Shown here in pieces: positions 1 to 6,053 of a DNA stretch of 6,419 nucleotides. A program made the position numbers and the translations under genes. Below the pieces are notes generated by a model that did no database searches, was not told where the DNA came from, and saw only the letters and a list, made by a program, of their open reading frames with translations. Position 1 is the stretch's first letter. Every line of letters starts with the position of its first letter. The DNA is taken from positions 40,238 to 46,656 of the forward strand of contig NZGX01000048.1 in assembly GCA_002691085.1 (NCBI GenBank), in the 5' to 3' direction. The stretch is from Rhodospirillaceae bacterium. Its GTDB lineage: Bacteria; Pseudomonadota; Alphaproteobacteria; Rhodospirillales; Rhodospirillaceae.

Positions 1-342
1 AATACATCTTGCACGTCAGTTTATTGTACAAAGATTGCTTCAAAATTATGCAGAACTAATACAGACCGGCATGGTCTAAAGGATCTTTGCAGAGATTTAT
101 TGAGTGTTGAACTCTCAAAATACTATCAGTCATCTGATTGGGCATCACCAGAACTTTCCAAAGAACAGATTGATTATGCGGCATCAGATGTACTCTATTT
201 ACATGCAATTAAGGAAATTCTTGATAAAATGCTCACTCGCGAAAAGAGGCTACATTTAGCAAGAGCTTGTTTTAATTTTTTGCCACATCAAGCTATGCTG
301 GATGTTTATGGGTGGGAAGATCAGAATATATTTGCTCATTGA
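1..342 (+). CDS. rnd: Ribonuclease D (short alphaproteobacterial type), C-terminal part, 5' end outside the window
   Basis: The frame is open from base 1 to a TGA at 340-342, giving 113 visible residues; the true start lies upstream. RNase D is a DEDDy-type 3'-5' exoribonuclease that trims structured RNAs such as tRNA precursors in the cytoplasm. Visible family landmarks are a YCTKIASKL segment (residues 14-22), DRHGLKDLCRDLL (22-34), SSDW (44-47), and the third exonuclease motif YxxxD at Tyr59-Asp63 (DYAASDVLYLHAI). The earlier DE and D motifs would lie before the window. The protein ends in a DxxGWxxxxIFAH-type tail with no room for an HRDC domain, which fits the short (about 200-residue) RNase D of alphaproteobacteria rather than the longer enterobacterial enzyme. 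The TTG at 100 is internal and not a credible start, because family sequence continues upstream of it. Identification is firm; the exact in vivo RNA substrate is unknown. Confidence 0.9.
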   Translation, partial: NTSCTSVYCTKIASKLCRTNTDRHGLKDLCRDLLSVELSKYYQSSDWASPELSKEQIDYAASDVLYLHAIKEILDKMLTREKRLHLARACFNFLPHQAMLDVYGWEDQNIFAH

Positions 343-359
343 ACAAATTTCTCTCAAGA

Positions 360-388
360 TTGACCTCATGGCTTGAAAAAGTCATAAT
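360..388 (+). promoter_or_regulatory. Candidate sigma-70 promoter for the kdsD-lptCAB operon
   Basis: TTGACC (360-365) and CATAAT (383-388) are separated by exactly 17 bases, with 5 of 6 matches to each consensus hexamer. The site lies about 90 bases before kdsD, in the only gap between the upstream RNase D gene and the LPS operon. A second TATAAT (388-393) overlaps the -10 but has no correctly spaced -35. The region is AT-rich, so chance -10 matches are common; the paired -35 at ideal spacing is the stronger argument. Confidence 0.5.
368..385 (+). other. Short hairpin with GAAA tetraloop in the rnd-kdsD gap
   Basis: ATGGCTT (368-374) pairs with AAGTCAT (379-385) around a GAAA loop, giving 7 base pairs including one G-U. 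A run of six T residues follows at 393-398, seven bases after the stem. This could be a weak terminator for the RNase D transcript, although the stem has few GC pairs and the T run is not adjacent. It overlaps the spacer and -10 of the candidate promoter. The G-U pair becomes a mismatch on the other strand, so it would act on the + strand only. Confidence 0.3.
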
Positions 389-477
389 ATAATTTTTTAA
401 ATATATAACAAAATTTATACAATCTTTCTTTTTATGAACTTTATCATTTATTTTTTATTAATTTTAGGTTCTTTGGG

Positions 478-1464
478 ATGAAATCTTCGCAATCTAAGAA
501 AAACACTGAATTTATAAAAAAAGATTTAGAATCAGCTATTAGGGTTACATCATTAGCAGCTAATGGTTTAATTAAGATGGGAGAGAGTTTTGGTGCAAAC
601 TTTAGTGATTGTATAGACCTGTTATCAAATTTAAATGGAAGAGTAGTTGTATCTGGTATGGGCAAGAGTGGTCACGTGGGTAATAAAATTGCTGCAACTC
701 TAGCATCAACTGGCACTCAGGCATTTTTTGTTCATCCTGCGGAGGCAAGCCATGGTGACTTAGGTATGATTTCAGAGGAAGACGCAGTGATTGCTCTTTC
801 AAACAGTGGCGAAACAAAAGAACTATCAGATTTAATGTCTTATACACGTAGGTTTAATATTCCTCTGATAGGAATCACTAGCGTAGAAGATTCTACACTA
901 GCAGAAAATTCAGATATTTTGATTTGTTTGCCTGATGTAGAAGAAGCAGGGCCACATGGTGTCCCAACAACTTCTACAACCTTAATGATATCTCTCGGTG
1001 ATTCAATTGCAGTTGCTTTACTCGAGCGAAGAGGTTTTTCATCTGATGATTATCGTCTTTTTCACCCAGGAGGTAAGCTTGGTAAAAGTCTCTTGAAAGT
1101 TGCAGACCTTATGCATGCTGGAGATGAGGTGCCACTAACAACACCAGAAACTTTGATGAGCGAAACAATTATAATTATGACAAATAAGACGTTTGGCGTT
1201 GCTGGGGTAGTCGATGAAAAGAATAGTTTAATAGGCATAGTAACAGATGGAGATTTGAGAAGGCATATGTCAGGTCAATTAACTGATATGAAAACATCAC
1301 AAGTAATGACATCAAATCCCAAATCAATAAATCCAAATATTCTCGCATCTGAGGCGTTAAGAATAATGAATGCCTCGAAAGTTACATGCTTATTTGTAAT
1401 AGATAATGGATCTCCAGTTGGAATTATTCGTATTCATGATATTCTTAGAGCAGGCGTAGCATAA
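478..1464 (+). CDS. kdsD: Arabinose-5-phosphate isomerase (KpsF/GutQ family)
   Basis: Interconverts D-ribulose 5-phosphate and D-arabinose 5-phosphate, the entry step to Kdo, the inner-core sugar of LPS; cytoplasmic. At 328 residues it equals the length of E. coli KdsD. An N-terminal SIS domain (about residues 40-185) carries GMGKSGH (60-66), the HGDLGM segment (92-97), SNSGE (108-112) and HPGG (196-199). Residues Lys63, Glu112, Glu156 and His196 align with the catalytic set described for the E. coli enzyme. Two CBS domains follow (about 208-268 and 275-328), including IGIVTDGDLRR and PVGIIRIHDILR. The ATG at 478 is preceded by AGG at 466-468, nine bases away, a modest ribosome-binding site; no better in-frame start lies upstream. 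It leads the LPS transport genes, as in the E. coli yrb cluster, but kdsC is not between it and lptC. Assignment to LPS rather than capsule or sugar-alcohol paralogues rests on this context. Confidence 0.96.
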   Translation: MKSSQSKKNTEFIKKDLESAIRVTSLAANGLIKMGESFGANFSDCIDLLSNLNGRVVVSGMGKSGHVGNKIAATLASTGTQAFFVHPAEASHGDLGMISEEDAVIALSNSGETKELSDLMSYTRRFNIPLIGITSVEDSTLAENSDILICLPDVEEAGPHGVPTTSTTLMISLGDSIAVALLERRGFSSDDYRLFHPGGKLGKSLLKVADLMHAGDEVPLTTPETLMSETIIIMTNKTFGVAGVVDEKNSLIGIVTDGDLRRHMSGQLTDMKTSQVMTSNPKSINPNILASEALRIMNASKVTCLFVIDNGSPVGIIRIHDILRAGVA

Positions 1465-1489
1465 CTTTATGAAGTTTATTGGTTGAAAG

Positions 1490-2152
1490 ATGCTCAATTC
1501 ACTCATTGAAGCGATTAATAAAAAAAATATAGAATCACAAGATAGGATAAATAAAGATGTTAAAACCTATACACAATTTGTATTGGTTATGAAATTTTTG
1601 TTGCCTTTAATTACCTTTTTTATTCTTCTTGTTGTAATAATTTATCCCTTATTAAATAATTCTAATGATGGTTCTTCTGTTAATTTTTTAGAAAATACTA
1701 ATCTGGACTCAGATAAATTAAGCCTGGTTAATGCACGTTATTTTGGGGTAGATAAGAATGGACAGCAATTTTCAATAACCGCATCTAAAGCTACAGAGAA
1801 AAAAGAAGATAAAAATTCTATAATTTTAAATACTCCTCAAGCTGACATAATTTTAGAAGATGGGAACTGGCTTATGGTTGGCGCAAATTACGGAGAATAC
1901 TTAAGGAGCCAAAGTGTTTTGAATTTAGAGGGAAATGTCAGTTTGTTTCAAGATCAGGGTTATGAAATGCATACTGAAAATGCCACATTATATATTGAAA
2001 AAGGTTCTGGAAAGGGAGATAGGGCCGTTAATGCCCAAGGTTCTTTTGGTTTACTAACCGCAGAAGGTTTTAAATTTAAAAATAAGGGCGATGTATTTTT
2101 CTTTAACGGCCCTGCAAAACTTACATTAAGTCCATTTAGAAAGAAAAAATAA
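1490..2152 (+). CDS. lptC: LPS export system protein LptC
   Basis: LptC is a bitopic inner-membrane protein that receives LPS from the LptB2FG transporter and passes it to LptA in the periplasm. The 220-residue product has a charged cytoplasmic N-terminus (1-28), one hydrophobic membrane segment (about 30-55, with a VLVMKFLLPLITFFILLVVI core), and a beta-rich periplasmic domain. The segment LVNARYFGVDKNGQQFSI (79-96) matches the conserved beta-strand entry of alphaproteobacterial LptC, and LEGNVSL plus the Gly-rich strands after residue 145 fit the jellyroll fold. The sequence is divergent, so part of the assignment rests on membrane topology and on lptA and lptB lying immediately downstream. 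The ATG at 1490 follows GAAAG, which touches the start, so the ribosome-binding site is poor. An upstream in-frame ATG at 1469 is closed by TGA at 1484 and cannot be used. It lies 25 bases after kdsD and 1 base before lptA, implying co-transcription and probable translational coupling. Confidence 0.9.
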   Translation: MLNSLIEAINKKNIESQDRINKDVKTYTQFVLVMKFLLPLITFFILLVVIIYPLLNNSNDGSSVNFLENTNLDSDKLSLVNARYFGVDKNGQQFSITASKATEKKEDKNSIILNTPQADIILEDGNWLMVGANYGEYLRSQSVLNLEGNVSLFQDQGYEMHTENATLYIEKGSGKGDRAVNAQGSFGLLTAEGFKFKNKGDVFFFNGPAKLTLSPFRKKK

Positions 2153-2153
2153 T

Positions 2154-3047
2154 ATGTTCTCAAAAATTAAAATCCTATTATACCTCTTAAATATTTTTTT
2201 ACATATTTTCTCTAACACTCTTAATGCTCAAAATTTAAATTTTAATTCCAATAATGATCAAAACCCAATAGAAGTATCTGCCAATAAAGGTATCGAATGG
2301 CAGCGAGAAGAAAAAATATTTATTGCACGTGGTTCTGCTAAAGCAATACAGGGAGATATAAAAGTATATGCTGATGAATTAATTGCTCACTACAGAGATA
2401 TAGATGGACAAAATACGGATGTATACAGAGTGGATGCGTTAGGCAATGTTATTATTTATTCAAAAAACGAAACTGCTAGAGGCTCGGCAGCAGTTTATGA
2501 TTTTGAAAAAGATGTTCTTGTAATGGAGGGAAGCCCCTCAATATTAAATACACCCGATGGAAAAGTAATCTCATACGAAACTATTCAGTTTTGGGGTAAA
2601 GATGATATTGCCCTGGCAAAGGGTAATGCTCAAGCTGAGAGAGATAATAATAAGCTTTTTGCAGATATGCTGGTTGCTAGGTTTCAGACTGATAATGCAA
2701 AAAATATAAATAATGATAATCAAAACCAAGAGGATGCTAGGATTTCTATGATTGAAGGTTACGGAAATGTTAGGCTTGAAACAAAAAGTGGTGAAGTAAT
2801 TTTGGGTGAACGTGGTAAATATGATCTTATTTCAGAAGTTGCAATACTTGATGGTAATGTGAGGGTTAAATCAGAAAATAGTCAGATGAAAGGCGGTTTT
2901 GCTGTAATTGATACTTCCAAGGGTGTTAGTACACTATATCCAAGTGCTATTGAATCAGGTTATTCTAGACCAGGACAAAAGCCCAGAGTTAGTGCTGTCT
3001 TGGTTCCAAAGCCCAAAAGAGTTAAAAATCTGATAGACTCTGACTAA
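2154..3047 (+). CDS. lptA: LPS export periplasmic bridge protein LptA (OstA-like), long form
   Basis: LptA forms the periplasmic beta-jellyroll bridge carrying LPS from LptC to LptD at the outer membrane. The product has an N-terminal signal peptide (Lys4 and Lys6, hydrophobic 7-20, likely cleavage after LNA at residue 25). The OstA-type entry PIEVSANKGIEWQREEK (38-54) is followed by several related strand units starting near residues 58 (ARGSAKAIQGDIKVYADEL), 108 (ARGSAAVYDFEKD), 155 (AKGNAQAERDNNKLFADML), 202 (GYGNVRLETKSGE) and 232 (LDGNVRV). An Asn/Asp/Gln-rich linker lies at 180-195. A basic, proline-containing tail ends the protein. At 297 residues it is well above the 185 of E. coli LptA, so it may hold about two OstA domains. 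It starts one base after the lptC stop and ends with tandem TAA codons (3045-3050). The family is clear; the alternative is a broader OstA/LptA-like protein rather than a strict orthologue. Confidence 0.88.
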   Translation: MFSKIKILLYLLNIFLHIFSNTLNAQNLNFNSNNDQNPIEVSANKGIEWQREEKIFIARGSAKAIQGDIKVYADELIAHYRDIDGQNTDVYRVDALGNVIIYSKNETARGSAAVYDFEKDVLVMEGSPSILNTPDGKVISYETIQFWGKDDIALAKGNAQAERDNNKLFADMLVARFQTDNAKNINNDNQNQEDARISMIEGYGNVRLETKSGEVILGERGKYDLISEVAILDGNVRVKSENSQMKGGFAVIDTSKGVSTLYPSAIESGYSRPGQKPRVSAVLVPKPKRVKNLIDSD

Positions 3048-3076
3048 TAACTAACATTTTTTGATATGCGTTTATT

Positions 3077-3082
3077 GAAAGG
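3077..3082 (+). promoter_or_regulatory. Ribosome-binding site of lptB
   Basis: GAAAGG lies six bases before the ATG at 3089. It is the clearest Shine-Dalgarno match in the LPS block and supports 3089 as the start over the internal ATGs at 3110 and 3113. Those would remove part of a non-conserved N-terminal extension. Confidence 0.6.
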
Positions 3083-3088
3083 TTTAAG

Positions 3089-3877
3089 ATGTCATTAGAT
3101 CTGATAGATATGATGGAAAATTCTACAAAAAAGGAAACGTTAGATATTGATTCATCTGATGGACTAGTAGTTAAAAACCTTGGTAAGTCTTTCAAAGGTC
3201 GTCCTGTATTAAAATCAGTAAGCTTGTTTGTAAAACAAGGAGAGGCTGTTGGTTTACTTGGCCCAAATGGAGCAGGAAAAACAACATCTTTTTATTGCGT
3301 AACTGGATTAATAAACCCCGATGAGGGAAAGATTTTTCTTCATGGCGAAGATATTACTCCTCTACCAATGTATAGGAGAGCTAGATTAGGTATTGGCTAT
3401 TTACCCCAAGAAGCCTCAATATTTAGAGGTATGACGGTTGAAGCAAACATCAGAGCTGTAGCAGAAGTGGTCGAACCAAACAAAAAAGTACGTGATGAGC
3501 TTGTAGAATCCCTTCTACAAGAATTTAATATCCAACATTTGAGAGAATCTTCAGCGCTAGCTCTCTCAGGAGGAGAAAGAAGGCGTGTAGAAATTGCAAG
3601 AGCACTAGCTTCTCGCCCTACTTTTTTACTTCTTGATGAACCTTTAGCCGGAATTGACCCAATTGCAGTTGCTGATATAAGAGATTTAGTCTCACATTTA
3701 AAAGATCGGGGTTTAGGTGTTTTAATTACAGACCATAATGTTAGGGAAACATTAGATATAATTGATAGAGCATATATTTTACATGACGGAGGAGTTCTTA
3801 TGGATGGGCTTCCTTCAGAGATTGTTGCTCATGAAGGTGTAAGAAGGGTTTACTTAGGTGATAGATTTAGTCTTTAA
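3089..3877 (+). CDS. lptB: LPS export ABC transporter ATP-binding protein LptB
   Basis: LptB is the cytoplasmic ATPase of the LptB2FGC complex that extracts LPS from the inner membrane and drives it along the Lpt bridge. All ABC ATPase motifs are intact: Walker A GPNGAGKT (58-65), Q-loop Gln107 in YLPQEASIF, signature LSGGERRR (159-166), Walker B FLLLDEP (179-185) with catalytic Glu184, D-loop AGID (187-190), and switch His216 in ITDHN. The YLPQEASIFRGMTVEANI block and the LSGGERRRVEIARAL signature are characteristic of LptB within the ABC superfamily. The 262-residue protein is about 20 longer than E. coli LptB because of a polar, acidic N-terminal extension (about 1-25). It lies 41 bases after lptA. 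The membrane partners LptF and LptG are not in this window. A gap of 288 bases then separates it from ptsN. Confidence 0.97.
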   Translation: MSLDLIDMMENSTKKETLDIDSSDGLVVKNLGKSFKGRPVLKSVSLFVKQGEAVGLLGPNGAGKTTSFYCVTGLINPDEGKIFLHGEDITPLPMYRRARLGIGYLPQEASIFRGMTVEANIRAVAEVVEPNKKVRDELVESLLQEFNIQHLRESSALALSGGERRRVEIARALASRPTFLLLDEPLAGIDPIAVADIRDLVSHLKDRGLGVLITDHNVRETLDIIDRAYILHDGGVLMDGLPSEIVAHEGVRRVYLGDRFSL

Positions 3878-3881
3878 GAAT

Positions 3882-3898
3882 CGCTAAATTATCTAGCG
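3882..3898 (+). terminator. Weak stem-loop just after lptB, possible operon end
   Basis: CGCTA (3882-3886) and TAGCG (3894-3898) form a 5-bp stem with three GC pairs around a 7-base loop, starting four bases after the lptB stop. There is no T run after it, so it is not a convincing intrinsic terminator. It could instead protect the mRNA 3' end or be chance. A second 5-bp inverted repeat (TTGAT/ATCAA, 3916-3931) follows. Confidence 0.25.
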
Positions 3899-4042
3899 TT
3901 GATTACAACTACTGGTTGATATTTTAATCAATACAACTTATAAACGATTATCATAACTTATTGATTTAATTAAATTTAAAATGTTAATTAGTTTTATTTT
4001 TCCAATTATAAGAAAATTATAATAAAATTATTTTTAGTATTC

Positions 4043-4071
4043 TTGACTCAGTAACTTCTCATGAATATGTT
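4043..4071 (+). promoter_or_regulatory. Candidate sigma-70 promoter for ptsN
   Basis: TTGACT (4043-4048) and TATGTT (4066-4071) are 17 bases apart, matching consensus at 5 of 6 and 4 of 6 positions. This would give a leader of roughly 90 bases before ptsN. A perfect TATAAT at 4105-4110 is an alternative -10, but its best -35 (TTGATA, 4079-4084) is 20 bases away. Either would separate ptsN transcription from the LPS operon. Confidence 0.4.
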
Positions 4072-4154
4072 TCGCGCCTTGATAAGTAATTTAAAGTTAA
4101 CAGATATAATTTGTTACTCAGGTTTATTAATTTCCCAAATAGTGTTCTTTTTAT

Positions 4155-4158
4155 AGGA
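4155..4158 (+). promoter_or_regulatory. Ribosome-binding site of ptsN
   Basis: AGGA lies seven bases before the ATG at 4166, within TATAGGAAT. The placement is good and fixes the ptsN start. The TAG stop of a 31-codon ORF (4154-4156) overlaps it. Confidence 0.6.
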
Positions 4159-4165
4159 ATAGATA

Positions 4166-4624
4166 ATGGATATTAGCGACTTCTTGCAAAATGATGCAGT
4201 GATTACACTTCGTGCAAGTAGTAAGAAGCAGTTACTTCAAGATCTTGCAAAGCAAGCTAAGGTTTTGACTGGTTTAAACGATGCCAAAATTTTTGAAGTT
4301 TTACTTGAAAGAGAAAAGCTCGGATCGACTGGTTTAGGCAAGGGTGTGGCTATACCTCATGGTAAGCTAAGCGGTTTATCCTCCTTACAGGGTATTTTTG
4401 CGAAACTTGATAAACCAATAGACTTTGATTCCGTTGATAATTCCCCAGTTGACTTAGTTTTTCTTTTACTTGCACCGGAGCAAGCAGGCGCAGATCATTT
4501 AACTGCACTTGCAAGAGTCTCTAGATATCTTAGAAAACAGGATAATTGTGAAAAACTAAGGAATACAGATGACCAAGATGGATTATATATTCTTTTAACA
4601 CAGAATGAGGCTCAAGCTGCATAA
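4166..4624 (+). CDS. ptsN: Nitrogen-related PTS phosphoacceptor EIIA-Ntr
   Basis: PtsN is the cytoplasmic terminal phosphoacceptor of the nitrogen PTS (PtsP, NPr, PtsN). It regulates other proteins, for example potassium uptake and sensor kinases in better-studied bacteria, instead of importing sugar. The 152-residue protein is a single PTS EIIA type-2 domain of usual length. The conserved block LLEREKLGSTGLGKGVAIPHGK (residues 46-67) carries the phosphorylated His65. PVDLVFLLLAPE (94-105) and HLTALARVSRYLR (111-123) are further family hallmarks. In many proteobacteria ptsN follows lptB-rpoN-hpf; here rpoN and hpf are absent and ptsN has its own leader and a good ribosome-binding site. The partners PtsP and NPr are not in the window. 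The next gene starts 11 bases downstream, so the two are probably co-transcribed. Confidence 0.95.
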   Translation: MDISDFLQNDAVITLRASSKKQLLQDLAKQAKVLTGLNDAKIFEVLLEREKLGSTGLGKGVAIPHGKLSGLSSLQGIFAKLDKPIDFDSVDNSPVDLVFLLLAPEQAGADHLTALARVSRYLRKQDNCEKLRNTDDQDGLYILLTQNEAQAA

Positions 4625-4635
4625 CTCTTCTTTTA

Positions 4636-6045
4636 ATGGGAACGGTAAAGAACTTGTCAATAATAATAAGTAAGAGTAATTCTTTTGAAACTTCTATTCC
4701 GCTTGTAGTTGTTGGAGCAGGTGCGTGCGGTCTAACAGCAGCTCTTTCGGCAAGAGAAAAGGGAGTTGAGGTCGTAGTAATTGAAAAAGATAAAACACCA
4801 CATGGAACTACCTCGATGTCTCAGGGTACAGTATGTGCGGCAGGGACCAATGCTCAAAGAAGTGTTGGGATAGAGGATAGTCCGGAAAAATTTTACTCCG
4901 ATGTTATGAAAAAGGTAAATGGTAGAACTGATAAAGACTTGGTTAGACTTGTTACCAGTCAAGCTGGTCCAATGATTGATTGGATTAGTGATAAGTATAA
5001 TATTCCATTTTCTGTTGATACATCATGGAAAGGTTTAGGTCATTCAGTACAACGTCTTCATGCACCTCCTCAAAAATCAGGAGAGGATTTATTAGGTAGA
5101 TTGTTAAAAGCAACTGAAGATGCAGGTGTTACATTGATTACTGGAGCGAATGTAAAAAGCTTATATGCTAATGATTCCGGAAAGGTCAAAGGGGTTTTGA
5201 TCGAAAGACCAAATGGAAATATTGAAAAAATTGGGTTAGATTCAATTGTCCTTGCAACTTGTGGATTTGCAAATAATGAGGAAATGATAAAAGAATTTAT
5301 TCCTGAAATGGAAGACGCTCGTGTTTTTACTTGGGAAAATAGCAATGGTGATGGAATAAAATGGGGTATGGAGTTAGGTGGTATTGTTTCAGATATGACT
5401 TCGTTCCAGGGATATGGTGCTTTGGCATATCCTCATCAATTATTATTTAATTATAATTATATAATTGATGGCGGTTTTATGGTTAACACATCTGGAGATA
5501 GATTTTCTGATGAAGTTGCTGATGTGTCCGGCCAAGGATTAAAAGTGATGGAGCAGGAAGATAAGATTGCATACATAATTTATGATGAAGAACTTCATAA
5601 AAGATACTTTCATTTAAACGAGTCTAAAAAAGCTATAGAAGTAGGAGCTGTTTATAAGGCAAATTCAATATCTGACTTTTCGGTTAAATTCAAACTTCCT
5701 CTTTCTAGACTAGAAAAAACTCTTTACGATGTTTCTGAATTTAAAAAAGGAATAAGGCAAGACCCTTGGGGCAGAAGCTTTGAACATTCACATATTCTAA
5801 AACCACCTTACTATGGAATAAGGGTAACTGGAGCTATTTATCACACACAAGGAGGCCTCGAGGTTAATAGCAGCGCACAGGTAAAGGATAATCAAGGTGG
5901 AGTTCTACCTAATGTTTTTGCAGGTGGCGGGGTTGCAAGGGGTATGAGCGGTCCCACATGCTCAGGTTATATGCCTGCAGCGGGCCTTTGTATGGCAATG
6001 ACGCTAGGCAGGATTGCGGGAGCAAATGCAGCAAAAATTATATAA
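4636..6045 (+). CDS. FAD-dependent oxidoreductase, fumarate reductase/succinate dehydrogenase flavoprotein superfamily, substrate unknown
   Basis: The 469-residue protein has an FAD_binding_2 architecture. The N-terminal Rossmann motif GAGACG (27-32) ends in Glu50 (VVVIEKD) for the FAD ribose. A T-S-M-S-Q-G segment (59-64) follows. VLATCGFANN (205-214), MVNTSGDRFSDE (282-293, the family VNxxGxRFxxE), HTQGGLEV (403-410) and a C-terminal FAD-binding block from VFAGGGVARGMSGP (427-440) to LGRIAGANAA are also present. There is no signal peptide, haem motif or membrane segment, so it should be a soluble cytoplasmic flavoenzyme. His403 matches the active-site His of the flavocytochrome c family. 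The Arg that serves as proton donor in true fumarate reductases (the TTRD segment after RFxNE) appears absent (here EVADVSG). Relatives include tricarballylate dehydrogenase and ketosteroid dehydrogenase-type enzymes. The ATG at 4636 has no good ribosome-binding site; TTG at 4654, after GGTAAAG, is a possible alternative start. Function in relation to ptsN is unknown. Confidence 0.88.
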   Translation: MGTVKNLSIIISKSNSFETSIPLVVVGAGACGLTAALSAREKGVEVVVIEKDKTPHGTTSMSQGTVCAAGTNAQRSVGIEDSPEKFYSDVMKKVNGRTDKDLVRLVTSQAGPMIDWISDKYNIPFSVDTSWKGLGHSVQRLHAPPQKSGEDLLGRLLKATEDAGVTLITGANVKSLYANDSGKVKGVLIERPNGNIEKIGLDSIVLATCGFANNEEMIKEFIPEMEDARVFTWENSNGDGIKWGMELGGIVSDMTSFQGYGALAYPHQLLFNYNYIIDGGFMVNTSGDRFSDEVADVSGQGLKVMEQEDKIAYIIYDEELHKRYFHLNESKKAIEVGAVYKANSISDFSVKFKLPLSRLEKTLYDVSEFKKGIRQDPWGRSFEHSHILKPPYYGIRVTGAIYHTQGGLEVNSSAQVKDNQGGVLPNVFAGGGVARGMSGPTCSGYMPAAGLCMAMTLGRIAGANAAKII

Positions 6046-6053
6046 TATTTCAT

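Larger units (their letters stand above)
3878..4165. other. AT-rich intergenic region between lptB and ptsN; no recognisable gene
   Basis: This is the largest non-coding stretch in the window. It is much more AT-rich than the genes around it. I read it for remnants of rpoN or hpf, which commonly lie at this position, and recognised none. It holds weak inverted repeats (3882-3898, 3916-3931 and an all-AT one at 4005-4023: ATTATAA, loop GAAAA, TTATAAT), a TACAACT pair at 3904 and 3932, and a promoter candidate. It also holds a 31-codon ORF (4061-4156) with no Shine-Dalgarno, ending within the ptsN ribosome-binding site. Most likely it is the end of one transcription unit and the control region of the next. 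Confidence 0.7.

Noticed and set aside
100..342. TTG at 100 as the start of a complete 80-residue protein
   Set aside because: RNase D family sequence (YCTKIASKL, DRHGLKDL) continues in frame upstream to base 1, so the gene is truncated by the window and does not start here.
444..847. Minus-strand open frames opposite kdsD (444-665, 602-847)
   Set aside because: They lie opposite the strongly conserved SIS domain of kdsD, have no recognisable family features and no plausible ribosome-binding context.
1469..1486. ATG at 1469 as an earlier lptC start
   Set aside because: It is in frame but reaches a TGA after five codons, so it cannot begin lptC.
1960..2163. Minus-strand open frame opposite the end of lptC
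   Set aside because: It is a shadow of the lptC coding frame, with composition typical of antisense translation and no motif.
3066..3098. Ten-codon ORF (MRLLKGLRCH) overlapping the lptB start
   Set aside because: It has no ribosome-binding site of its own, and the GAAAGG inside it is better explained as the lptB ribosome-binding site.
4005..4023. Perfect 7-bp inverted repeat ATTATAA/TTATAAT as a terminator or operator
   Set aside because: It is entirely AT in an extremely AT-rich stretch, so it is thermodynamically weak and expected by chance.
4732..5345. Minus-strand open frames opposite the flavoprotein gene (4732-4962, 5070-5345)
   Set aside because: Both are antisense to conserved FAD-binding sequence and resemble nothing recognisable.
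6037..6046. ATTATATAAT palindrome at the end of the flavoprotein gene as a bidirectional terminator
   Set aside because: It has only AT pairs, no loop and no GC stem; nothing supports termination.
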